Source: Catellatospora sp. KI3
GTDB taxonomy: Bacteria; Actinomycetota; Actinomycetes; Mycobacteriales; Micromonosporaceae
Direction: 5' to 3'
Length of the DNA: 64,000 nt
NCBI RefSeq assembly: GCF_029948125.1
Contig: NZ_JASAMB010000014.1
Location: 62,001-126,000 of the forward strand
Shown here: one piece after another, positions 39,127 to 49,041 of the stretch
How positions within the stretch are numbered: position 1 is the first letter of the stretch
Layout of the letters: each line of letters starts with the position of its first letter
Made by a program: the position numbers and the translations under genes
The notes under the pieces: generated by a model
What the model was told of the DNA's origin: nothing
Databases searched by the model: none
Seen by the model: only the letters and a program-made list of their open reading frames with translations

Positions 39127-40917
39127 TCAGAAGACCGGGACGCCCTCGCGGACCAGGCGCCAGTTCGGCTGGAAGAAGTCGGCCGGGTCGATGACGCCCT
39201 TGGCCTGCGCCCAGTCGATCAGCAGTTGGCGGATCTCCTGCTGGGCGTTGTAGACCTGCGGCTTGACGATGCCGGGGAAGCCGCCGCCGCCGCTGCGCCG
39301 GTAGTTGTTCACCGCGACGACGAACTGGTCGGCGTCGGCCACCGGGGTGGTCGTGCCCGCGTGGTACAGCGCCGTGATCCGCTGCCCCACCGGCTTGCTG
39401 ATGTCGATGTCATAGTCGACGCCGGACAGGGTGTCGTAGTTGTAGTCCGGCACGGTCGGCTCGCTGATCACCGCCGGGTCGACGGCGGCGCCGACCGCAA
39501 AGGTCTTGAAGTACTTCGCCGAGTAATCCAGGTAGGCACGCACCTCGGCGCCGGTAAGCACCACCGCTTCGAGGGTGTTGTCATAGATGTACAGCCCGGC
39601 GACGTCCTTGATCTTCACGTCGCCGGCCGGGAACAGCGCGGTACGGCTGAACGGCGCCGAGATCGACAGCACCGGCAGCCCCGCGTACGAGGTCGAGGCC
39701 AGCGCGGCGGTGACCGTGTCGGTCTGCACCTTGTTGATGAAGTCGAGGATCGGCGTGTCGCGGTAGCGGGACTCCGCCGCCGACAGCTCGACGACCGAGG
39801 TCGCGACCACCTGGTTGATGTAGGCGACCGTCTTGTCGTGCTGGGCCTTGACCGCCGCGACCACCGCTGGGTCCTCGACCACGGTGTTGGTGTTCAGCAT
39901 GGTCGCGTGCTTGCCGAGAACCTTCCAGCGCCCGCGCTCGCGGGTCAGCGTGAAGTCCATCCGGGTGACGCGCTGGCCCCACTTGGACGGCTCGGACGTC
40001 AGCACCTGCTCGCCGGTCTGCTCGTTGACGACGAACTTCTCCACGATCTCGCTGTGCGCGTGGCCGAACAGGATCGCGTCGATGCCCGGCACCTGCTGGG
40101 CGATGAGCGCGGTCGGGTTCTCGTTGGGCAGCTCGGTGCCGTAGCTGGACACGCCGCTGTCACCACCGTGCGCGGAGATCAGCACCAGGTCGGCACCCAG
40201 GTCGCGCATGATCGGCACGTACTTCGCCGCCGTGGCGATCATGTCCTCGAAGCGCAGCACGCCCTCGACGTTGGCCCGGTCCCAGATCGCCACGCCGGGG
40301 TTGGTCAGGCCGAGGATGCCCACGCGCAGCGACGGCGCACCCGGGCCCAGCGACACCTTCTTGATCACGTACGGGGTGAACGCCGGCTTGCCGCTGCGGG
40401 CCTTGACGGCGTTGGCGGCCAGGGCCGGGAAGCCCAGCTGCTTGATCCACAGGTCCAGCAGCGGCAGCCCGTAGTTGAACTCGTGGTTGCCCAGCGTGAT
40501 GGCGTCGTAGTCGATGACGTTCATCGCCCGCGCCATCGGGTGCCGCTCACCGGTCGACGTGATCGGCTCCTGCTTGGCGTAGAACGTCGCCAGCGGGGTG
40601 CCCTGGATGGTGTCGCCCGCGTCCAGGACCAGGGTCGCCTTGCCCCGGCGCTCGGCGCGGATCTGGTTGACCAGGGTGGCGACCTTCGCGACGCCGACGT
40701 CGTTGTGCGCGCTGTCGTCGTACTCCTTGTCGCGGTAGTAGTCCCAGTTGAAGACGTTGCCGTGGGTGTCGGAGGTGCCCAGGACCGTCAGGTCGAAGGT
40801 CTTCGGCTGTCCGCCTGCCTGCGCGGGGGCGGCCACGGCCAGCGGGCCCGCGACGACGGCCGCGGCCGCGCCGGTGAGCAACTGCCGCCGGGACGGCATG
40901 CCGGAGGGTGGGGTCAT
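39127..40917 (-). CDS. Tat-exported 5'-nucleotidase / 2',3'-cyclic-nucleotide phosphodiesterase
   Basis: A 596-aa secreted metallophosphatase. The N terminus SRRQLLTGAAAAVVAG is a twin-arginine signal. The calcineurin-like domain shows SDTHGN (about 48-53), LVLDAGDTIQGTP, LGNHEFNYG, ISAHGGD and FGHAHSE, providing the dimetal ligands. The C-terminal domain (about 370-596) contains the substrate-stacking region and ends without a cell-wall anchor. It releases phosphate from extracellular nucleotides. The enzyme is monocistronic and shares a strong terminator with the DUF3291 gene. Confidence 0.9.
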   Translation of the reverse strand: MTPPSGMPSRRQLLTGAAAAVVAGPLAVAAPAQAGGQPKTFDLTVLGTSDTHGNVFNWDYYRDKEYDDSAHNDVGVAKVATLVNQIRAERRGKATLVLDAGDTIQGTPLATFYAKQEPITSTGERHPMARAMNVIDYDAITLGNHEFNYGLPLLDLWIKQLGFPALAANAVKARSGKPAFTPYVIKKVSLGPGAPSLRVGILGLTNPGVAIWDRANVEGVLRFEDMIATAAKYVPIMRDLGADLVLISAHGGDSGVSSYGTELPNENPTALIAQQVPGIDAILFGHAHSEIVEKFVVNEQTGEQVLTSEPSKWGQRVTRMDFTLTRERGRWKVLGKHATMLNTNTVVEDPAVVAAVKAQHDKTVAYINQVVATSVVELSAAESRYRDTPILDFINKVQTDTVTAALASTSYAGLPVLSISAPFSRTALFPAGDVKIKDVAGLYIYDNTLEAVVLTGAEVRAYLDYSAKYFKTFAVGAAVDPAVISEPTVPDYNYDTLSGVDYDIDISKPVGQRITALYHAGTTTPVADADQFVVAVNNYRRSGGGGFPGIVKPQVYNAQQEIRQLLIDWAQAKGVIDPADFFQPNWRLVREGVPVF

Positions 40918-41210
40918 CTCTCGTGTGCCTTTCCGAGGGGATCGCGCCCGGTGGGGCGCCACCACGCACCCTAGTCAAACGGCTGATCGGCTCGCCATCC
41001 GATCGGCGCCGACGCATAGCCGCATGTACACGGATCAGCGCGGCCGGGCGCACGCACGCGGGCCCGGCCGGGACCGCCCGGCCGGGCCACGAGTGGAGAG
41101 GCCCGTGCTGCCAGCCCCCGTGGCGGCAGTCCGTGCCCGTGCCGCAGAGCTTGCCGGGCCGGGCTTACCACCGCCTTAACACCGGTGGCAGGCCCGATGC
41201 GGAGGTCCGC

Positions 41211-41216
41211 TACGGT
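41211..41216 (+). promoter_or_regulatory. -10 element of a leaderless promoter
   Basis: TACGGT ends 7 nt before ATG 41224, which fixes the start of the AfsR-like gene. Confidence 0.55.
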
Positions 41217-41223
41217 GCGCTTC

Positions 41224-44200
41224 ATGGTCGACTTCCTGTTGCTGGGCCCCCTCGAAGCGCGGCACGAGGGCCGGTCCCTGGATCTGGGCCAACGGCGGGC
41301 GGAGCGTTGCCTGCTGGGCATCCTGCTGCTGGAGGCGGGCAGCGTGGTGCCCGCCGACCGGCTGGTCGACCTCATCTGGGACAGCGAACCCCCGGCGACC
41401 GGGCGGACGATCCTGCAGATCTACGTGTCGCGGCTGCGGGCCGCGCTCGACCCCGGCCGCGACGGCCGCTACGGGCTGCAACTGCTGGCCCGCGGCGACG
41501 GGTACCAGGCCCAGGTCCGTCCCGAGGCCGTCGACGCGCACCGCTTCCGCGCCAGCACCGAGCAGGCACTGGCCGACCCGGATCCGGCGACCCGGGCGGC
41601 GACCCTGCGCGAGGCGCTGGCGTGGTGGCGCGGGCCGCTGCTGGCCGGCGACATCTCCGACAGCCTGCGCGACCGGCTCGGCGCCGGGCTCGCCGAGCTG
41701 CGCCTGCAGGCGTGGGAGGCGTGCCTGGAGGCCGAGCTGAGCCTCGGTCGCCACCGCACCGCGGTCGGCGAACTGGCCGAGTTGGCACAGGCGCATCCGC
41801 TGCGCGAGCGGCTGGTCGGGCTGCACATGCTGGCGCTGTACCGCAACGCCCAGCCGGCGGAGGCGCTGGCCGCCTTCCGCCGCACCCGCGAGCTGCTCGT
41901 CGCCGAACTGGGCGTGGAACCGGGACGCGACCTGCACGAGCTGCACCTGCGCATCCTCAACGAGGACCCGGAACTGGAGCCCACCGCCCCGGCGGCGGTC
42001 GCGGTCGGCGGCCCGCCCGCGCCGCGCACGCTGCCGCGCCGCATCCCCGACTTCATCGGCCGCGCCGCCGAGTTGGCCCGCCTCACCGAGGGGGTCGAGG
42101 CGGGGCGCGACGGGCGGCAGACCGTGGTGATCAGCGGCATCGCGGGCATCGGCGGGGTGGGCAAGACCGCGCTGGCGCTGCACTGGGCGCACCAGCACGC
42201 CGCGCGCTTCCCCGACGGCCAGCTGTTCGTCAACCTGCGCGGGTTCGACACCGCGGCACCGCTGCGGCCCGCCGACGCGCTGGCGATCCTGCTCGGCGCG
42301 CTGGGGGTGGCACCCGACCGGATCCCGCTCGACGCCCAGAGCGCGGCCGGGCTGTACCGGTCGCTGCTGGCCGGTCGGCGCATGCTGATCGTGCTGGACA
42401 ACGCGTACAACGCCGCGCAGGTGCGGCCGCTGCTGCCCGGCGACGACACCACCACCGTGATCGTGACCAGCCGCGACGCGCTGGCCGGGCTGGTCGCGCA
42501 GGAGGGTGCGGCCCTGCTGCACCTGGACGTGCTCAGCGCCGCGGAGTCGGTACGCCTGCTCGCCGAGATCATCGGACCGGACCGGGCCGCGGCTGAACCG
42601 GCGGAACTGGACGCGCTCGCACGGCTGTGCGGATACCTGCCGCTCGCGCTGCGCATCGCCGCCGCCCGGCTCAGCGTGGACCTTCGCGCCGACGTAGCCG
42701 GTCTGGTCGCCGAGCTGGCCCACAGCGACCGGCTGGGCGGCCTGGCCATCTACGACGACCCGCAGACCGCCGTACGGCTGGTGTTCGAGCACTCCTACCG
42801 CGCGCTGAGCCCGGCCGATCAGGAGCTGTTCCGCCGACTGGGGCTGGTGCCGGGGCTGGACTTCCCCAGTGCGGCCGCGGCCGCACTGGCCGGGGGCGAC
42901 GCGGACCAGGCGGACCGAGGGCTGCGCCACCTCACCGAGGCGCATCTGATCACCGAGACCGGCCCTGGCCGGTATGCCATGCACGATCTGCTGCGCGAGT
43001 ACGCCCAGTCGCTGTGCGAGCAGGTCGACGGCGACACGGCCGCGCTCGCGGCGTTCACCAGGCTGACCGACTGGTACCTGGAGCACGCCGACGCGGCCGG
43101 ACGGGTGCTCAACCCCAACATGACCCGCATGCGCGAAGCCCCGCCGGTGACCGCGGTGTACGCGGGCAAGCCCGAGGCCGCGAGCTGGCTCGACACCGAG
43201 CGGGCCGCCCTGATCAGCCTGATCGTGCGGGCGGCCCGGCTGCGCCTGCCGCAGGCGAGCGTCCTGGCCGACGCGCTGCGCCCCTACCTGGCCTACCGGT
43301 CACCGGTCGACCTGGTCGTGGCGTGCTCGGCCGCGCTGGAGGCGGCCGAGCACACGGGCGACCAGCGTGCCCGGTTCGCGTTGCAGGGCGGACTGTGCAA
43401 CGCCATGATCATGATGGACCGCCACGCCGAGGCCATCGCCGCCGGTGGCCTGGCCAGGGACATCGTCGCGCCGATGGACTGGCCGCTCGGACGGCTCACC
43501 GCCGCCAGCCTGCTGGCCACGGCACACCTCAACGCCGGCAACCTCGGACAGTCCGCGCAGTACAGCCGTGAGTCGCTGGAGATCGCCCTGTTGCTGGGCT
43601 CCGAACACAGTGTCGCCGTCGCCGACGGCCGGCTGTCGCTGCTGGCGCTGCTCCGCGGGCATCTGCGGGAGGCAGCCGAGCGTTTCGAGAACGCCAACAA
43701 GCGGTACAACCCCGGCGTCGAGCTGGCGATCGGGCTGGTGAACCTGGCCGACGTCTGCCTGCTGCTGGGCGACACGCCCCGGGCGTCCGATCTGGTGGCG
43801 CAGGCGATGGAGCAGATCGCGGACGCCGACAATCCCGTCGTCGAGGCGGCGGCGCGGATCACCCGCGCGGCGGTCGGTCTGGCGCAGCGGGAGCTCGACG
43901 CCGCCCTCGTCGACGCCGAGTGGGCCGAGCGCACCCTCGCCGACTCCGCGAACCTGCAGAGCAAGGCGCACGGAGAGTACATGCTGGCCCGGGTGCTGCT
44001 GGAGCACCAGCACCTCGACCGGGCCGAGGCGACGATCGAGGCGGCGCTGCGTACCAGCGCGCAGATCGGGCTGCGCCACTCCGAGGTGGAGGCCCAGACG
44101 CTGCACGCCGACCTGCTGCGGTGCCAGGGCCGACTCGACCTTGCCACCACCACCGCCCGCCAGGCGCTGGACACCGCCCTGGCCTGCGAGTACGAGCTGC

Positions 44201-44358
44201 TGGCGGGCCAGGCGCGCACCGTGCTCGCTGAGATCCTGCTCGCCGCGGGCGACCGTACGGCGGCCGCCGAGCAGGCCCGCACGGCGCTGGCCGAGCAGGA
44301 GGCGCTCGGGCACGCGCCGGGTGTGCGGCGGGTCGCGCGGGTGCTGGCCGCCGCCTGA
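41224..44358 (+). CDS. AfsR/SARP-family transcriptional regulator with NB-ARC and TPR domains
   Basis: A 1044-aa signal-integrating regulator. Residues about 1-95 are an OmpR-type winged HTH (LLGPLEARHEGRSLDLGQRRAERCLLGILLLEAGSVVPADRLVDLIW), and about 100-245 a bacterial transcriptional activation domain ending AELGVEPGRDLHELH. An NB-ARC ATPase follows, with P-loop GIGGVGKTAL (about 308-317) and Walker-B-like MLIVLDNAYN. From about 630 the sequence is a helical TPR-type sensor. AfsR-like proteins activate secondary-metabolite genes. No biosynthetic cluster is adjacent, so the target is probably elsewhere or local transport genes. The gene is leaderless. Confidence 0.9.
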   Translation: MVDFLLLGPLEARHEGRSLDLGQRRAERCLLGILLLEAGSVVPADRLVDLIWDSEPPATGRTILQIYVSRLRAALDPGRDGRYGLQLLARGDGYQAQVRPEAVDAHRFRASTEQALADPDPATRAATLREALAWWRGPLLAGDISDSLRDRLGAGLAELRLQAWEACLEAELSLGRHRTAVGELAELAQAHPLRERLVGLHMLALYRNAQPAEALAAFRRTRELLVAELGVEPGRDLHELHLRILNEDPELEPTAPAAVAVGGPPAPRTLPRRIPDFIGRAAELARLTEGVEAGRDGRQTVVISGIAGIGGVGKTALALHWAHQHAARFPDGQLFVNLRGFDTAAPLRPADALAILLGALGVAPDRIPLDAQSAAGLYRSLLAGRRMLIVLDNAYNAAQVRPLLPGDDTTTVIVTSRDALAGLVAQEGAALLHLDVLSAAESVRLLAEIIGPDRAAAEPAELDALARLCGYLPLALRIAAARLSVDLRADVAGLVAELAHSDRLGGLAIYDDPQTAVRLVFEHSYRALSPADQELFRRLGLVPGLDFPSAAAAALAGGDADQADRGLRHLTEAHLITETGPGRYAMHDLLREYAQSLCEQVDGDTAALAAFTRLTDWYLEHADAAGRVLNPNMTRMREAPPVTAVYAGKPEAASWLDTERAALISLIVRAARLRLPQASVLADALRPYLAYRSPVDLVVACSAALEAAEHTGDQRARFALQGGLCNAMIMMDRHAEAIAAGGLARDIVAPMDWPLGRLTAASLLATAHLNAGNLGQSAQYSRESLEIALLLGSEHSVAVADGRLSLLALLRGHLREAAERFENANKRYNPGVELAIGLVNLADVCLLLGDTPRASDLVAQAMEQIADADNPVVEAAARITRAAVGLAQRELDAALVDAEWAERTLADSANLQSKAHGEYMLARVLLEHQHLDRAEATIEAALRTSAQIGLRHSEVEAQTLHADLLRCQGRLDLATTTARQALDTALACEYELLAGQARTVLAEILLAAGDRTAAAEQARTALAEQEALGHAPGVRRVARVLAAA

Positions 44359-44392
44359 TGCCCGGCCGGCCGCAACCGCGACCGGCCGGGCA
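44359..44392 (+). terminator. Terminator after the AfsR-like gene
   Basis: TGCCCGGCCGG (44359-44369) pairs perfectly with 44382-44392 around a 12-nt loop, starting at the base after the stop codon. Confidence 0.75.
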
Positions 44393-44415
44393 CAGACCCG
44401 GCGGCGGCCGGCCCG

Positions 44416-45423
<1,008 letters not shown>

Positions 45424-45473
45424 GCCGAACCCCAACCACGCCCGGCCCGGATCGCTTCCCGGCACGACGAAGA

Positions 45474-46298
45474 TCACATGTCGGGTGCGGGCGCCCGCAG
45501 TACCGGCACCTCCGGCGCCTGCTCGACCTGCCCCGGCGCACCCGGTGCCGCCGCCTCGGCGGTCGCCTCCGCCGCTGCCGGCGCCGGCGGCTTCGGTGCG
45601 ACCTGCGCGGGAACCAGGAGGAACACGGCGAGGTCGTGGCAGACGTGCAGGGCGATCGGCAGCAGGATGCTGCCCGAGACCAGGTAGACGGTGGTGAACA
45701 CCAGCGTGAGCACGACGATGCCGGGCAGCCCGCGGCGGCCCTGGTAGGCATGGCCGGCCAGGAACAGCACGGCGCTGGCCGCCGCGGTCAGGGCGACGGG
45801 CAGCTGGTAGAGCGCGGCGGTCGCGCCGATGAGCAGGCCCCGGAAGACGACCTCTTCGGTGACGCCCGCCGACACCGCCACCAGCGCCGCCAGCAGCCGC
45901 TCGCGGCGGTTGCGCGGCAGCAGCACCGCCACTCCGGACGGCAGGGACACCCCGGTGCCCTTGCGCAGCCGGCGGCGCAGCCGAACGGTGCCCGACAGCA
46001 GTGACAGCATCAGCATGGCCGCCAGCGCGTAGTCGAGCCCGTCGCCACCGGGCCGCGCCCACCCGGCGTCGGCCGCGGTGAGGTCGGGGCTGACGAGCAC
46101 GGTCAGGGGCACCAGCGCCGCGGTCGACCACGACAGGATCATCATGCGGCGGTACACCGCAGACCGCTGCGACGGGTCGGCGGTCAGCCGCTTGACCAGC
46201 AGGCCCCGGCGACGGACCGCCCGGACGGCGTTGGCGACCGCGGCGGCGGCGACCAGACCGAGCAGGACGTGGGTCGTGACTTGCGCGAGAGCGGGCAC
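45474..46298 (-). CDS. CPBP family intramembrane glutamic-type endopeptidase (CAAX protease-like)
   Basis: A 274-aa polytopic membrane protein with about seven hydrophobic segments. The catalytic motif E-E-x-x-F-R is in [14 protein letters not shown], and the following conserved His residues are in LAGHAYQG and IALHVCHDL. The C-terminal ~50 residues are Pro/Ala-rich and cytoplasmic. The N-terminal 70 residues of the longer frame are dismissed, with GTG 46298 as start. The next gene on the strand begins immediately, and the aldo-keto reductase gene is divergent 73 bp away. Confidence 0.82.
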   Translation of the reverse strand: MPALAQVTTHVLLGLVAAAAVANAVRAVRRRGLLVKRLTADPSQRSAVYRRMMILSWSTAALVPLTVLVSPDLTAADAGWARPGGDGLDYALAAMLMLSLLSGTVRLRRRLRKGTGVSLPSGVAVLLPRNRRERLLAALVAVSAGVTEEVVFRGLLIGATAALYQLPVALTAAASAVLFLAGHAYQGRRGLPGIVVLTLVFTTVYLVSGSILLPIALHVCHDLAVFLLVPAQVAPKPPAPAAAEATAEAAAPGAPGQVEQAPEVPVLRAPAPDM

Positions 46299-46371
46299 GG
46301 AGGATGATCTTCCCGGCGCCGCGCTGCGGCCACAACGCCTGTTCGGCTGATCCGTGCGCGAGGATGGTGGC

Positions 46372-47202
46372 ATGAGCGACGCGACGACGGTACGGCTGGC
46401 GCGCGGGGCCGTGATGCCCCGCCTCGGACTGGGCACCTGGCCGATGGACGACGCGCAGGCCGCGCGCAGCGTGGTGGCGGCGGTCGAGGCCGGGTACCGG
46501 CTGTTCGACACGGCCGAGAACTACGGCAACGAACACGGTGTCGGCCAGGGGGTCCGCGACTGCGGGCTGCCGCGCGAGCAGCTGTTCGTCACGACGAAGT
46601 TCAACGCCCAGTGGCACGGCCGCGACCTGGTCCGCGAGGCGTTCGACGCCTCGGCACGGCGGCTGGGCACGGACTACGTCGACCTGCTGCTGATCCACTG
46701 GCCCAACCCGGAGCAGGACCGCTACGTGGACGCGTGGCGGGGCATGCTGGACCTGCTGGCCGAGGGCCGGCTGCGGGCTGTCGGCGTGTCCAACTTCAAG
46801 CCCGCGCACCTGCGGCGGCTGCTGGACGAGACCGGCGAACTGCCCGACGTCAACCAGATCCAGCTCAGCCCGTACACGACGCGGACGCAGGCACGGGAGT
46901 TCCACGTCGAGCACGCGATCGTCACGCAGACCTGGAGCCCGCTCGGCCGGGGCACGGAGCTGCTGGAGGAGCCCGTGATCGTAGACGCGGCCAAGGCGCA
47001 CGGGCGCACCCCGGCGCAGGTGGTGCTGCGCTGGCACCTGCAGCTGGGCCTGAGCACCGTGCCGAAGTCCGCCCATCCGCAGCGGATGCGGGAGAACATC
47101 GCCGTGTTCGACTTCGCGCTGACCGACGCCGAGATGGCGCTCATCTCCGGGCTCGACCAGGGCGAGCAGGCGGCTGCCGACTCCGACGCGTTCGGACACT
47201 GA
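46372..47202 (+). CDS. Aldo/keto reductase
   Basis: A 276-aa NADPH-dependent AKR. The catalytic tetrad is visible: Asp in FDTAENYG (about 42), Tyr 47 in the same motif, Lys in VTTKFN (about 73) and His in [10 protein letters not shown] (about 103). [14 protein letters not shown] and the C-terminal [30 protein letters not shown] are typical of the AKR5/2,5-diketo-gluconate reductase type. ATG 46372 has GAGGAT 6 nt upstream, fitting the leaderless pattern. Carbonyl substrate is not predictable. Confidence 0.88.
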   Translation: MSDATTVRLARGAVMPRLGLGTWPMDDAQAARSVVAAVEAGYRLFDTAENYGNEHGVGQGVRDCGLPREQLFVTTKFNAQWHGRDLVREAFDASARRLGTDYVDLLLIHWPNPEQDRYVDAWRGMLDLLAEGRLRAVGVSNFKPAHLRRLLDETGELPDVNQIQLSPYTTRTQAREFHVEHAIVTQTWSPLGRGTELLEEPVIVDAAKAHGRTPAQVVLRWHLQLGLSTVPKSAHPQRMRENIAVFDFALTDAEMALISGLDQGEQAAADSDAFGH

Positions 47203-47325
47203 CCGCCGCCACACCCCCGCGCGCCGTGGGCGGCGAAGGTCCGGTGAAGGTTCTGTGGAGCGGGACGCGCGCCGGCACCGCAACGGATAGCCTCGCCCCC
47301 AGCACATCGGCTGAGAGGGGCGGGC

Positions 47326-48873
47326 ATGGCGCGGGTCGAGGCGGGTGCGAGCGAGGCGTTGGTGTCGTTTCTGGACGCCACGTTCGCCCAGGTGGCGGCT
47401 GAGCTGGCCGCGCCGCACGACATGGACCGCGACTTCCTCGTCGAGGGCATGAACCTGTGGCTGCACCACACCTTCGGCACGTTCCAGGCGGCGGCCTGCC
47501 TGACCCGGTGGGGCCGGGACCGGGCCGCCGCCGCCGAACTGCGGGACATGTGGAGCTGGGCCGGTCCGCAGCACCGCGCGTGGATGGTCGAGCAGTTGAA
47601 TGCCGCCGGGCTGGACACCGGTCGGCTGTTCGATCACGCGACGACGTCGGGGCCACCCCTGCCGTACCGGGACCATGCCGGGGATCTGCAGCCCGTCCGC
47701 GTACCGCTGAGCGCGGCGGTGGCGCAGGCGATGCTGGCCGACTACGAGTTCGCGGGCGGCCGCCTGGTCCGGGCCGCCGTGAAGCACCGTGCGCGCGGCG
47801 CGGCACCGGCCGAGGGCTCGCTGGCGGTGGCGGCCGGTCGGCGGCGGTTCCCCCACACCTCCCGCCGCAGCAGCGGCGATCCGTACGACCGCCACTGGAT
47901 GGGGCTGCCGGGCCACCACTTCGCCTTCGACCGGATCGACGGGTTCGATCTGCCCGACGGCGGCGACGGGGCGGAGATCACGCTGACCGGCGAGCCGGAG
48001 TTCGCCTTCGACGGCACAGCCGTGACGATCACGTTGCCGCTCGGTAGGGGAAGGCACGCGAGTGTCCGGGCCGACGGTGTCACGTACCTGCCCCGCGACC
48101 TCCAGTGGCACCTCTCCGGGGCGGCCGCCGCGGTGACCGAGGTCGAGCCGCCGCAGCCGACCGGCCGCCAGGTGCGGCGAGGCGCGTGGCAGGCGATCAG
48201 CCACAGCGCACCGGTGCGTGCGCTGGTCGCGGTGCAGCACTACACCTTCCAGGCAGTCCGCACCATGCGGTTCCCCCAACTGTTCCACCGGGCACACCTG
48301 GCCTCCGCTGTGGCTGTGTGCCTCGGGCTGCCTGCGGCCACCGCGCGGATCGTGGCGATGGGCCGGGGCGAGCAGCAGCGGGCGGCGGCACGGCGGCTGC
48401 TGGCTGAGGTGTGGGAGGTAGCGGACGACCGCGGTCGCGACCACCTGGCCCGGGTGCTGTCGACCTATGTGCCGGACGGGCTGGACCTGGTGCCGCAGGC
48501 GGCCGCGCACCAGCGGTACCGGAGCCCGCACGTGCCCGTCACCGCCGACAACGGGGCGACGCTGGCCGACCCGGTCGACTTCACCGGCGGCCGGGTGCGC
48601 CTGGTCGAGCACTGCGATGACCGGCGGCTGGAGGACGCCTCACTGGTGCTGCACCTGGAGGGGCGGCGGCGGGCGGACGGAGCGGCGGTCGTGGCCGTGG
48701 TCGAGCAGGAGTCCGTCGTCGCTCGCGAACTCCGGCATCTGCCGGATTCGGTCCTGGTGGGGCCGCCGCGATGGCGCACCGACGACGACGGGGCGGTGCT
48801 CACGCTGCCGCTGTCCACCGGCACGTGGTCGTGCACCTCGGCCAAGGCGCGGTGGTATCCCGACCCGCGCTGA
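47326..48873 (+). CDS. Unknown 515-aa soluble protein
   Basis: No known domain is recognised. The protein is Arg/Ala/Asp-rich with no signal or TM segment. An N-terminal helical part ([39 protein letters not shown]) precedes a beta-rich stretch with paired [26 protein letters not shown] and [28 protein letters not shown] elements. The last ~150 residues could be a second beta-sandwich. GAGAGGGG before ATG 47326 is a good ribosome binding site, and TAGCCT at 47289 could be its -10. It stands alone. Confidence 0.6.
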   Translation: MARVEAGASEALVSFLDATFAQVAAELAAPHDMDRDFLVEGMNLWLHHTFGTFQAAACLTRWGRDRAAAAELRDMWSWAGPQHRAWMVEQLNAAGLDTGRLFDHATTSGPPLPYRDHAGDLQPVRVPLSAAVAQAMLADYEFAGGRLVRAAVKHRARGAAPAEGSLAVAAGRRRFPHTSRRSSGDPYDRHWMGLPGHHFAFDRIDGFDLPDGGDGAEITLTGEPEFAFDGTAVTITLPLGRGRHASVRADGVTYLPRDLQWHLSGAAAAVTEVEPPQPTGRQVRRGAWQAISHSAPVRALVAVQHYTFQAVRTMRFPQLFHRAHLASAVAVCLGLPAATARIVAMGRGEQQRAAARRLLAEVWEVADDRGRDHLARVLSTYVPDGLDLVPQAAAHQRYRSPHVPVTADNGATLADPVDFTGGRVRLVEHCDDRRLEDASLVLHLEGRRRADGAAVVAVVEQESVVARELRHLPDSVLVGPPRWRTDDDGAVLTLPLSTGTWSCTSAKARWYPDPR

Positions 48874-48935
48874 CGAGTGCCGCTAGGGGTCGAGTGCCCG
48901 CTCCACAGCATTGGTCGGCGCACCACGCGGGCAGG

Positions 48936-48945
48936 CTTTCGAAAG
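48936..48945. promoter_or_regulatory. Palindrome CTTTCGAAAG upstream of the GH93-like gene
   Basis: A perfect 10-bp palindrome about 96 bp before the start codon. Related CGAAA/TTTCG palindromes accompany xylan and arabinan genes in actinomycetes. As a short site it may be coincidental. Confidence 0.35.
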
Positions 48946-48994
48946 ACGTACCCTCGACAGGGATCGATGTCTTACGATCGCCTCCCCTGCCGTC

Positions 48995-49008
48995 CGGGAG
49001 CGCTCCCA
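48995..49008. promoter_or_regulatory. CebR/LacI-type operator CGGGAGCGCTCCCA
   Basis: Differs by one base from the TGGGAGCGCTCCCA palindrome bound by the cellobiose repressor CebR of Streptomyces. It lies 33 bp before ATG 49042, where a repressor would block transcription or elongation. Confidence 0.65.
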
Positions 49009-49041
49009 CGATTCCGGACTCCGTCCTGAGAGGAGCTTCCC

